From JBIYSM02 sp044759095 (GTDB lineage: Bacteria > Bacillota > Bacilli > Brevibacillales > Brevibacillaceae), in contig NZ_JBIYSM020000064.1 in NCBI RefSeq assembly GCF_044759095.2, positions 1 through 15,076 on the forward strand: a DNA stretch of 15,076 nt, written 5' to 3'. Both the position numbers and the translations under genes were made by a program. Shown piece after piece: positions 6,576-13,319 of the stretch (its first letter is position 1; each line of letters starts with the position of its first letter). The notes beneath the pieces were generated by a model that searched no databases, had not been told where the DNA came from, and worked only from the letters and a program-made list of their open reading frames with translations.

Positions 6576-8297
6576 CTACTCTTCGAAGTCTTCCTCCATG
6601 TCAACGACATTGCCGGTAAAGGCGTCGATATACGCATCCTGAGTCTCCTTTGGGCCGTAAAGCAGGATGGGTTTCGGCGCTATTTGCCCCATGTATCGCG
6701 GCCACAGGTAGAAGAGAGTGAGCGGATGGTGGTCCACGTATGCTTGTTCTGCCTCCGCGGGAGAGATCGTGTCAACAGGCTCGGGCAGGTCAGACAGATC
6801 CTCTTCTGCATCCAGATCCATTTCCAGCACCCTGCTTGTGATCGGGTCTACGTCGATCGAGTATCCGCTGTAGGCTACCGGAATATCCTGATAGAGGTCG
6901 CTAAAGTACAGCGTGTAACGCGCGTAATACGGTCCTTCCTCTTCTTCGTCTTCTTCCACCCAGTCGGGAGTCTTCTCTTTGGCAAACGGATTGTGCATGT
7001 AGGTCAGTTCAACAGCCTGCTTGTTTGGGCTTATTAACTGTTCCAGCGTTTTGGAAGCGATTTGCAAGGCCTCCTCTCCGGTAATCATCGGTTCACTGTC
7101 AACCTCCGTGTCAAAATCGGCATCGTACCAAATGACCCGGCCGGTTTTCTTGTCCACTTCCAGTTCAACTTCGCCCCACGGTTGCTGATTCGTTTCCCAG
7201 TAGTAGCTGATCGATCCGGAATCATCGTCCTCGTCATCTCCCCAGTCATGTTCCCCTTCGAATTCGAAGTCTTCCACCGGAAGTTTGAAGACTTGTTTCA
7301 ACAGCTCCTCGGCATCCTCACGGGAGCGAATCACCCACGGATTCCCATTCGGTTGAATCTCGACGCGTTGTGGATCCTGCATCTCGAAATAGACCAAATC
7401 TGGTGATTTCTTTCCGGTAAACGCGTCAATCGGGCCGTAAAAATCAGGTTCGTACGCCAATACAGGATGTCCTTTACGGGAATCAAACAGGTAGATAAGC
7501 GACATGTCGACAAGCTCTTTGTATGCCTTTACCGCCTTCTTTTGGCTTAACGCCTTTTTCGGGTTGGGGAAGGCAACCTTTTCCAGTGATACATACGCCT
7601 GGTTCTCGAAGGCAACCACATGTCCATCCCCGTCCAATTCCACCTCGACGTCAAAATCGATCAGCGGAATGCCTTTTATTTGTCTTTCATAGAGGACATA
7701 TGCGCTCTTTCTTTTGGTCGTGTCATCGTTGTCTTCTTCATCATCGTCATCATCTTCATCGTCTTCGATGATTCGTACCTGCTTTTGTACGAGGTCTTTC
7801 TTCTTGCTGCCGAACAGCTTTTTCAAGAACTCGTCAGCTTTCTGTTTTGCCGTTTTTTCCGTGATATCCCCGGTCCCGGCCCAATCCGGATTGTGGTACT
7901 CGTACTCATAGAGTTCACCCGTTTCCGCATGGATTGTAATCCACGCGCGCACCTGATCGCGGTCATACATTGATCCTTTTTTCTTTTCCGTGAGGGTAAA
8001 CTCCCACACCTCCGGATGATCACCGTTCTCCTCTGTCATTTCTACCGACCGCAGATGGAGTCCTTTGAGCTCTGGCAGCTGCTTGACAAGCTTGTCCAGC
8101 GCTTCTCTCATTTCCTTCGGAATATTCGTAATGGAACGGCTATGCTTCTCTTCCTTGGCTTTTGCTTTGGCATCCCTGCTTTCATGAGGCTTGTACCACT
8201 TCGGCTGTGTTACAACAGGAGCGGCTGCCCATACGGGAGTGGCTGCCAGGAGGCTTGCCGTTATGACACTTCCAAGTAATGTTTTTATCCCTTTCAT
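6576..8297 (-). CDS. Secreted YcdB/YcdC-repeat (PepSY-like) protein
   Basis: 573 residues from the ATG at 8297, which follows GGGAGAGGAAACG; an ATG 12 codons further up (8333) lacks a good site. A Sec signal peptide is clear: MKGIKTLLGS, a hydrophobic stretch to about residue 20, and a likely cut after VWA (24). The mature protein contains repeated beta-rich units of the YcdB/YcdC type with D-x-x-T/S-G/R turns (IDAFTGK and IDAFTGN near the end, ETGELYEYE, KTGRVIWYD, ITSRVLEMD), each preceded by a helix with a pattern like TGEEALQIA. Very acidic linkers occur at about 178-192 (EDDEDDDDDEEDNDD) and near 365-375. It probably acts outside the membrane, perhaps as a protease inhibitor-like or envelope protein; that role is inferred from PepSY relatives. 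No SLH anchor or lipobox is present. Confidence 0.85.
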   Translation of the reverse strand: MKGIKTLLGSVITASLLAATPVWAAAPVVTQPKWYKPHESRDAKAKAKEEKHSRSITNIPKEMREALDKLVKQLPELKGLHLRSVEMTEENGDHPEVWEFTLTEKKKGSMYDRDQVRAWITIHAETGELYEYEYHNPDWAGTGDITEKTAKQKADEFLKKLFGSKKKDLVQKQVRIIEDDEDDDDDEEDNDDTTKRKSAYVLYERQIKGIPLIDFDVEVELDGDGHVVAFENQAYVSLEKVAFPNPKKALSQKKAVKAYKELVDMSLIYLFDSRKGHPVLAYEPDFYGPIDAFTGKKSPDLVYFEMQDPQRVEIQPNGNPWVIRSREDAEELLKQVFKLPVEDFEFEGEHDWGDDEDDDSGSISYYWETNQQPWGEVELEVDKKTGRVIWYDADFDTEVDSEPMITGEEALQIASKTLEQLISPNKQAVELTYMHNPFAKEKTPDWVEEDEEEEGPYYARYTLYFSDLYQDIPVAYSGYSIDVDPITSRVLEMDLDAEEDLSDLPEPVDTISPAEAEQAYVDHHPLTLFYLWPRYMGQIAPKPILLYGPKETQDAYIDAFTGNVVDMEEDFEE

Positions 8298-8339
8298 CGT
8301 TTCCTCTCCCACATCAATGGATATAATTACCACATTTTA

Positions 8340-8368
8340 TTTATAGAGTATCATGGTTTGTAGATCAA
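8340..8368 (-). promoter_or_regulatory. Sigma-A promoter of the YcdB/YcdC gene
   Basis: TTGATC (8368-8363), exactly 17 nt, TATAAA (8345-8340) on the minus strand, about 42 nt upstream of the start codon. Both boxes and the spacing fit a vegetative promoter. Confidence 0.65.
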
Positions 8369-8401
8369 GCAGGATCTGATAGGGGAGGAACCGTTTTCGC
8401 C

Positions 8402-8455
8402 ATGTATGAAGTGGAGGACGAACGAATCATTCGGGTTTGGTTTGCACGTGACTAG
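8402..8455 (+). CDS. Possible 17-residue peptide ORF
   Basis: The plus-strand ORF encodes MYEVEDERIIRVWFARD. AGGGGAGG lies upstream, but at 13 nt, which is longer than normal. It runs antisense into the last codon of the ureohydrolase gene. No homologue is recognised and the ORF may be chance. Confidence 0.15.
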   Translation: MYEVEDERIIRVWFARD

Positions 8456-9426
8456 CTGTGCATCCGCTTGTAGAGACCGACCAAAAAATGCAAAAATACG
8501 TGCAGGCTGACACGGGAAGTGCGGTCGCGGGTGTCTTTGCTTGGATCGACGCAGACCATGTCCATGGCAACCGTCTTATTCCACTGACCAAGCTTCTGTA
8601 CCGCTTCAAACAAGTCGTAAGGGGAAAGCCCGCCGGGACCGATGGCCGGTACACCGGGAACATCGCTCTGATCCAGCACGTCGATGTCAACCGTTACATA
8701 AACGGCGTCCACTTTCGGACTGAGGCGATCGATCGCTTGCCGTAAAATCTCCTGGATTCCCTCCTTGTGAACCTGACGGGCCGTATACAGAGAGATCCCT
8801 TGATGTTCGGCGTATTGCCGGTACTCCCTGGAGTTGGCGAAGCTGCGCAAGCCAATCGTAACGATGTCCTCTCCGCGAACCACCTCTTCTTCCACCAGAC
8901 TGCGAATTGGCGTTCCGTTGGAGCGTCCGCCGTATCGTGTGTCGCGCACATCCAGATGAGCGTCGAATTGAATGACGCCAATCCGTTTGCCCAGCACTCG
9001 GTTGAGACCAGCGAGCGCTGGATAGGTGATGGAATGGTCTCCCCCCACCAGGCAAGGAACGACAGTTGGGAATCGTCGGAATACTTCCTCGTAGGCCTGC
9101 TCGATGTTTCGATGACATTGTGCGATATCGGTGATGTGCATGACGATATCGCCCAGGTCTCGAACACGAAGCGGCTGCAAATCGATATCCTCTTCGAAAT
9201 CGTACGTCGTAAAAGCACTGAACAGTTGGCGGAAGGCAGCCGGATGAAGATGAGCCCCCGAGAAGCTGATGGAACTTTTGGACAGGGGAGCCCCGATCAG
9301 CGCCACTTCAAACGCTTCTTGTCCATCCCATTCCGTAATCCACTCGCTCAACCGCGTCACGTATGGATCTCCTTTTCCCGGCGCGTACAGCACGCCAGGC
9401 CGCTGTATGTGGGTAAGCTTTTGCAT
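8452..9426 (-). CDS. Ureohydrolase (agmatinase/arginase/formimidoylglutamase family)
   Basis: 324-residue binuclear-manganese hydrolase that releases urea or formamide from a guanidino or formimino substrate. All metal ligands are present: GGDHS with H131, DAHLD with D155, H157 and D159, and VDIDVLD with D247 and D249. The blocks IGAPLSKSSISFSGA (44-58), YGGRSNGTP (165-173) and VPAIGPGGLS (259-268) look closer to HutG-like formimidoylglutamases and 'agmatinase family' proteins than to classic arginase, so substrate should be left open: arginine, agmatine or formimidoylglutamate. The start at 9426 follows GAAGGAGAG; the frame is open much further upstream but only as overlap with the ATPase gene. 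The gene is last in the transporter operon, 13 nt behind the ATPase stop, which suggests it acts on the imported compound or a derivative. Confidence 0.9.
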   Translation of the reverse strand: MQKLTHIQRPGVLYAPGKGDPYVTRLSEWITEWDGQEAFEVALIGAPLSKSSISFSGAHLHPAAFRQLFSAFTTYDFEEDIDLQPLRVRDLGDIVMHITDIAQCHRNIEQAYEEVFRRFPTVVPCLVGGDHSITYPALAGLNRVLGKRIGVIQFDAHLDVRDTRYGGRSNGTPIRSLVEEEVVRGEDIVTIGLRSFANSREYRQYAEHQGISLYTARQVHKEGIQEILRQAIDRLSPKVDAVYVTVDIDVLDQSDVPGVPAIGPGGLSPYDLFEAVQKLGQWNKTVAMDMVCVDPSKDTRDRTSRVSLHVFLHFLVGLYKRMHS

Positions 9427-9439
9427 GTCAATCTCTCCT

Positions 9440-10213
9440 TCAACGAAAATCCTGATCTTGTTTGAGAACCTGATGCAAGAACATCTGGGTCCTTGGATGG
9501 GACGGTTCACGGAAGATTTTGTCCGGGGTCCCTTCTTCGATAATGCTCCCTTTGTCCATGACGACAACACGGTCTGCCACGTCGCGGGCAAAGCCCATTT
9601 CGTGGGTAACAACCACCATCGTCATCCCTTCACGGGCCAAGGTACGCATCACCTGAAGCACCTCTCCGACCGTCTCGGGATCAAGTGCCGAGGTTGGTTC
9701 GTCGAACAGCATCACTTTGGGCTTCATGGCCAAAGCGCGGGCAATCGCCACACGCTGTTTTTGGCCGCCTGACAAACTGGCCGGACGTGCGTACGCTTTT
9801 TCCTCCAATCCCACTTTTCTCAGCAATTCCAGTGCCTGCCGATTTGCTTCGTCATGAGTCAATCCGCGCAAGGTGACGGGGGCCATCGTGATGTTGTCGA
9901 TGACAGTCTTGTGTGGAAACAGATTGAACGACTGAAACACCATCCCCACCTCTTGACGGATTTGGTTCAGTTCTTTTTGCGGCATTTCCACGCTCCTGCC
10001 GCCCACCATAGTGCGGCCGATCGGCCTGCCTTCGATTCGGATTTCGCCTTGTTCAAACGTCTCCAAATAATTGATACAGCGGAGCAGCGTACTTTTGCCT
10101 GAGCCGGACGGCCCGAGTATCACGACTACCTCCCCCTGGTGCACCGTGAGATCAATCCCCTGCAGGACGTGATTGTTGCCAAACGATTTGTGTAACCCTG
10201 TGATCCTGATCAT
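9440..10213 (-). CDS. Polar amino acid ABC transporter ATP-binding protein
   Basis: 257-residue ATPase of the GlnQ/HisP type that powers the adjacent permease. Walker A GPSGSGKST (34-42), Q-loop Q94, signature LSGGQKQ (147-153), Walker B VMLFDEP (167-173) and H-loop histidine 204 are all intact. The ATG overlaps the permease TGA (ATGA), so translation is coupled. It is the third gene in the sigma-54 operon of binding protein, permease, ATPase and ureohydrolase. Substrate specificity is not carried by this subunit. Confidence 0.95.
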   Translation of the reverse strand: MIRITGLHKSFGNNHVLQGIDLTVHQGEVVVILGPSGSGKSTLLRCINYLETFEQGEIRIEGRPIGRTMVGGRSVEMPQKELNQIRQEVGMVFQSFNLFPHKTVIDNITMAPVTLRGLTHDEANRQALELLRKVGLEEKAYARPASLSGGQKQRVAIARALAMKPKVMLFDEPTSALDPETVGEVLQVMRTLAREGMTMVVVTHEMGFARDVADRVVVMDKGSIIEEGTPDKIFREPSHPRTQMFLHQVLKQDQDFR

Positions 10214-10887
10214 CGCAAGTCATCTCCCATACCTAAGCGTTTTTCCAACAGCAGGCCGAGATAGCCGATCAGGTTGTTGAGCAGATAGTACAAAATCGCG
10301 ACGGCGATGAGGAATTCCATGGTTTTGTAGGTGTCGGCAATCATGATGTTGGCCTGTCGGAATAATTCCACCACCGTGATGGTGGACAATAGGGACGAGT
10401 TTTTGGTCAACGAGATGAACTCGTTGGTCATCGGTGCAAGCATTCGCACCACCGCTTGCGGGATAATGATCTTGCGCATGGTTTGCGCATAGGAGAAACC
10501 CAGCGAACGTCCCGCTTCCATTTGCCCCTTGTCGATGGATTGAATGGCCCCGCGAATCACTTGCGACGTATAGGATCCGCTGTACATCCCAAGGGCCAGG
10601 ACACCGGACAACCAGGCTACCGTGTCAATTCCGAAGATAAGAGGAAGGCCGTAATAGAGCAAAAACAACTGAACCAAAAGCGGAGTCCCGCGAAACCACG
10701 ACAAATAAGCAAGTGAAACGTATCGAATCGGCTTGACTTTGGACATTTGACCGAACGCGATCAGCATGCCGATGACAATACTCAGGAGAAATCCGGCGCA
10801 CGTGTAGAGAACCGTGTAAACCAGGGCCTGCAAGAGCAGGCTCATGTTCTCCCATTCGGCCAGAACCGAAAAATCCAATGACTGCAT
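10210..10887 (-). CDS. Polar amino acid ABC transporter permease (HisM/GlnP family)
   Basis: 225-residue integral membrane permease with several hydrophobic helices, the HisMQ signature FRGTPLLVQLF and the cytoplasmic EAA loop (EAGRSLGFSYAQTMRKIIIPQA) that docks on the ATPase. Only one permease gene is present, so a homodimer is expected. I prefer the ATG at 10887 because GGGGTGG lies 5 to 6 nt upstream. A GTG three codons earlier (10896) overlaps that ribosome site, so an annotation starting there would add three residues. An intergenic hairpin separates it from the upstream binding-protein gene. Confidence 0.93.
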   Translation of the reverse strand: MQSLDFSVLAEWENMSLLLQALVYTVLYTCAGFLLSIVIGMLIAFGQMSKVKPIRYVSLAYLSWFRGTPLLVQLFLLYYGLPLIFGIDTVAWLSGVLALGMYSGSYTSQVIRGAIQSIDKGQMEAGRSLGFSYAQTMRKIIIPQAVVRMLAPMTNEFISLTKNSSLLSTITVVELFRQANIMIADTYKTMEFLIAVAILYYLLNNLIGYLGLLLEKRLGMGDDLR

Positions 10888-10919
10888 GTATTCCACCCCG
10901 CTTGTTCACTGATTATGGA

Positions 10920-10948
10920 GAAAGGGGTGTGAATCATCACACCCTTTT
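10920..10948 (-). promoter_or_regulatory. Intercistronic hairpin between binding protein and permease genes
   Basis: Minus-strand stem AAAAGGGTGTGA / TCACACCCCTTT (10948-10937 with 10932-10921) with one mismatch and a 4-nt loop starts 3 nt past the binding-protein stop. It is followed only by TTTCTCC, a weak T tract. It probably gives partial termination or protects the 3' end of the upstream mRNA, raising binding-protein level over permease. Confidence 0.6.
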
Positions 10949-10950
10949 CA

Positions 10951-11748
10951 TCATTCAAACCATTTCTTCACGATTTGGTCGTAGGTTCCGTTCTCTTTCA
11001 CCTTTTTCAATGCTTCGTTGACAGCCTTCGTGAATTCCGCGTTCTCTTTGCGAATGCCGTAGCCGTAGAACTCTTCGGTCAGGGTTTTTTCCAACACTTT
11101 CACCTTACCGTTCTCTTTTGCGTACGCTTTGGCCGCAGGGAAGCCGGTGACCACCGCATCGACCTTGCCCGATTCCAGCTCGAGGAACATTTCCGTATTT
11201 TTCTCCACCTTGACCAATTCGATGTCCTTGTGATTTTCCTCGAGGAATTTCACCGACTTGGTGCCGATTTGAACGGATACTTTCTTCCCTTTCAGGTCTT
11301 CTATGCCTTTGATGGTATCATTGTCTTTCTTCACCATGATGGAGAGCCCGCCGGGAAAATACGTATCAGAGAAGTCGATGGTTTTTTTGCGCTCTTCCGT
11401 GATGTACATGGCCGAGACGATCATATCGAATTTTTTGGCTTGAAGCCCCGGAATCAGCCCCTTGAACTCGGTATCGACAAACTCCACTTTTTCCGCGCCC
11501 AGTTCTTTGGCAACGGCTTGAATCAAATCGATGTCGAAGCCTTCGTACTTGTCGCCGGTTTTGTACTCAAACGGCTTAAACGTAGCGTCCGTCCCCACTG
11601 TAAGTGTTTTCGTCTGCGCGATCTTTTGCAGCACCTCGTCTTGGGCCGCACCTCCGCCTGCTGTTTGGGCTCCTCCGCACGCCGCCGTCATCAAGGCAAA
11701 CGCACCGATCGTCAGCGCAGCCAGAATTTGTTTCATTGTTTTTTTCAT
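10951..11748 (-). CDS. Amino acid ABC transporter substrate-binding lipoprotein
   Basis: 265-residue family 3 solute-binding protein. The lipoprotein signal ends in the lipobox MTAAC with Cys24 as the acylated residue; a GGAQTAGGGAAQ linker follows. The binding fold begins at TLTVGTDATFKPFEYKTGD (48-66) and GFDIDLIQAVAKELG (70-84). R120 in ITEERKKTIDFS and D197 in KVDAVVTG occupy the positions that in HisJ/GlnH-type proteins hold the carboxylate and amino group of the amino acid ligand, so an L-amino acid ligand is likely. The side chain is not decidable. The ATG follows GGGGGT, and the gene is the first of the operon, about 28 nt behind the predicted sigma-54 start site. Confidence 0.95.
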   Translation of the reverse strand: MKKTMKQILAALTIGAFALMTAACGGAQTAGGGAAQDEVLQKIAQTKTLTVGTDATFKPFEYKTGDKYEGFDIDLIQAVAKELGAEKVEFVDTEFKGLIPGLQAKKFDMIVSAMYITEERKKTIDFSDTYFPGGLSIMVKKDNDTIKGIEDLKGKKVSVQIGTKSVKFLEENHKDIELVKVEKNTEMFLELESGKVDAVVTGFPAAKAYAKENGKVKVLEKTLTEEFYGYGIRKENAEFTKAVNEALKKVKENGTYDQIVKKWFE

Positions 11749-11787
11749 GTGTCATACCCCCATTTTATTTTGTCGATTGGTTAGATA

Positions 11788-11803
11788 AGCAAGTATCATG
11801 CCA
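11788..11803 (-). promoter_or_regulatory. Sigma-54 (SigL) -24/-12 promoter of the transporter operon
   Basis: The minus strand reads TGGCATGATACTTGCT (11803-11788). It matches the consensus TGGCAC-N5-TTGCW at all but one position, with the invariant GG and GC dinucleotides at exact spacing. Transcription should start near 11777. An NtrC-class activator with a GAFTGA loop is encoded next door. Confidence 0.85.
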
Positions 11804-11847
11804 ATAGCTGCTTTCATGAAGAGTGAGCCATCGTCCTCCGATCCAAG

Positions 11848-11880
11848 CGGCAGATTTCGCCGGGTCGGCAGATTTCGCCG
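11848..11880 (-). promoter_or_regulatory. Tandem activator sites (UAS) for the NtrC-type regulator
   Basis: CGGCAGATTTCGCCG occurs twice without a mismatch, at 11848-11862 and 11866-11880, with an 18-bp period. Each copy is a dyad with CGGC/GCCG arms around 7 nt. They lie about 70 to 105 bp upstream of the predicted start site, the usual place for enhancer sites of sigma-54 activators. Binding by the adjacent regulator is inference. Confidence 0.7.
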
Positions 11881-11910
11881 CCTCGGTGTTTGCCTTCGAT
11901 CGGGATAAAA

Positions 11911-11941
11911 GTGAAAAGCGCACGGAGACGACTCCGTGCGC
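11911..11941 (-). terminator. Terminator of the two-component operon
   Basis: Perfect 10-bp stem GCGCACGGAG/CTCCGTGCGC with a 4-nt loop, followed on the minus strand by TTTTCACTTTT. It starts 4 nt past the response-regulator stop codon and separates it from the sigma-54-controlled operon. Confidence 0.88.
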
Positions 11942-11945
11942 AGCT

Positions 11946-13319
11946 TTATTCTTCACTGTATTTTTTCAGCTTGTCCCGCAAGGTTCTCTCGCCGATGCCA
12001 AGCACTTCCGCTGTCTTGCGCCGATTTCCCTCCATCGCCTGCAACGTGGAGGTAATGACCTTCCTCTCCACGCTTTCCATCGTCTCACCGACGAACACGG
12101 GGATCAGCTTGTTGGCATCCAAAGAAAGCGGCAGGTTGCGCTCTTCTCGCAAATCACCCGGCAAATCCTTTGCCGTGATCGTGTCACCCTCCGACAAGGC
12201 AATGGAGCGTTCAATGATGTTTTGCAGTTCCCTGACATTCCCGGGATAGGAGTAGGACGTTAACAGTTGCATGGCGTCCTGCGTTATTTCCTTTATCTGC
12301 TTGGACATTTTATTGTTGAATTTCTGAATCAGATGACGGACAAGCAGGGGAATGTCCTCCCTTCTCTCCCGAAGCGGCGGCAGCGTAATGAGAATGACGT
12401 TCAGCCGGTAATAGAGATCGTCGCGGAATGTCCCGTTCTGCACTTCTTTTTTCAGATCTTTGTTGGTGGCGCAGATGATTCGAACGTCGACGGACTTTTC
12501 CTGCTGTCCGCCGACCGGCGTGACTTTTTTCTCCTGTATGACCCGCAGAAGCTTGCTTTGCAGGACAGGATCAAGCTCTCCGATCTCATCCAAAAAAAGC
12601 GTTCCCCCGTCGGCCAGTTCTATGATTCCCGGCTTGCGCGTGAGGGCCCCGGTAAACGCTCCCTTTTCGTAGCCGAACAGCTCGGATTCCATCAGCTGCG
12701 CGGGAATGGCGGCGCAGTTAATGGCGTAGAACCCTTTGTCACGGCGATGTCCGGAAAAATGGATGGCGCGCGCGACCAGTTCCTTGCCCGTCCCGCTTTC
12801 TCCGGTGATCAACACATTGGAATCAATGTTTTTCACCTTTTCAATCAAGGAAAACACTTGCTGCATGGATGGGCTTTGTCCGATCAGCCCGTGAACGTCG
12901 TACGCTTTTTGAATTTCCTCGTTCAGCCATTCCACGCGGTTTTGCAGCTGGTACTGGTCCAACGCTTTGGCGGCCAGCACTTTCAGCTCTTCCGTATCAA
13001 TCGGTTTGCTGACGTAGTAAAACGCTCCGCTCTTCATCGCATTCACGGCCGAGGGTATGCTGCCGTAAGCGGTCATAATCATCACGACGGTTTTGGGAGA
13101 AATCTGCTTCACTCTCTTTAAAATATCGATCCCATCGTGTGCACCCAGCCGCAGGTCGATCAGGGCGAGGGCAACGGTTAGACGCGACAACAGGAGATAC
13201 GCCTCTTGTGGGTCGGTAGTGGCGTAAACCTGATAGTCGTCTTCCAGAACAAACGACAGTGACTTGCAGATCGTGCTTTCATCGTCCAAGATCAGTACAT
13301 TTGGTTTTACCATCATCAT
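11946..13319 (-). CDS. NtrC-family sigma-54-dependent response regulator
   Basis: 457-residue three-domain activator. The receiver domain (about 6-120) has acidic D12-D13, phosphoacceptor D55, T83 and K105. The AAA+ domain (about 145-375) has Walker A GESGTGKE (173-180), the GAFTGA sigma-54 contact loop (220-225) and Walker B LFLDEIGEL (241-249). The C-terminal Fis-type helix-turn-helix (about 415-454) contains GNRRKTAEVLGIGERTLRDKL. Phosphorylation by the upstream kinase should trigger oligomerisation and ATP-driven opening at sigma-54 promoters. The start overlaps the kinase stop (ATGA); three consecutive ATG codons make the exact first residue uncertain. The only sigma-54 promoter I find nearby is that of the ABC transporter operon, its probable target. 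Confidence 0.95.
   Translation of the reverse strand: MMMVKPNVLILDDESTICKSLSFVLEDDYQVYATTDPQEAYLLLSRLTVALALIDLRLGAHDGIDILKRVKQISPKTVVMIMTAYGSIPSAVNAMKSGAFYYVSKPIDTEELKVLAAKALDQYQLQNRVEWLNEEIQKAYDVHGLIGQSPSMQQVFSLIEKVKNIDSNVLITGESGTGKELVARAIHFSGHRRDKGFYAINCAAIPAQLMESELFGYEKGAFTGALTRKPGIIELADGGTLFLDEIGELDPVLQSKLLRVIQEKKVTPVGGQQEKSVDVRIICATNKDLKKEVQNGTFRDDLYYRLNVILITLPPLRERREDIPLLVRHLIQKFNNKMSKQIKEITQDAMQLLTSYSYPGNVRELQNIIERSIALSEGDTITAKDLPGDLREERNLPLSLDANKLIPVFVGETMESVERKVITSTLQAMEGNRRKTAEVLGIGERTLRDKLKKYSEE

Noticed and set aside
7714..7770. Repetitive TCATCGTC-type tract, considered as a simple repeat or CRISPR-like element
   Set aside because: It is the coding sequence of the Asp/Glu run in the YcdB/YcdC protein; there are no spacers.
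8767..9465. 232-codon plus-strand open frame
   Set aside because: Antisense to the ureohydrolase gene, whose metal-binding motifs prove the other strand.
9427..9612. Upstream extension of the ureohydrolase (62 codons)
   Set aside because: It overlaps the ATPase gene out of frame and lacks a ribosome site; the ATG at 9426 has GAAGGAGAG.
10975..11784. 269-codon plus-strand open frame
   Set aside because: It lies exactly antisense to the binding-protein gene, with no ribosome site and a composition typical of a shadow frame (Phe/His/Arg-rich).
12267..13121. 284-codon plus-strand open frame
   Set aside because: Antisense to the AAA+ domain of the response regulator; no family resemblance, while the opposite strand is unmistakable.
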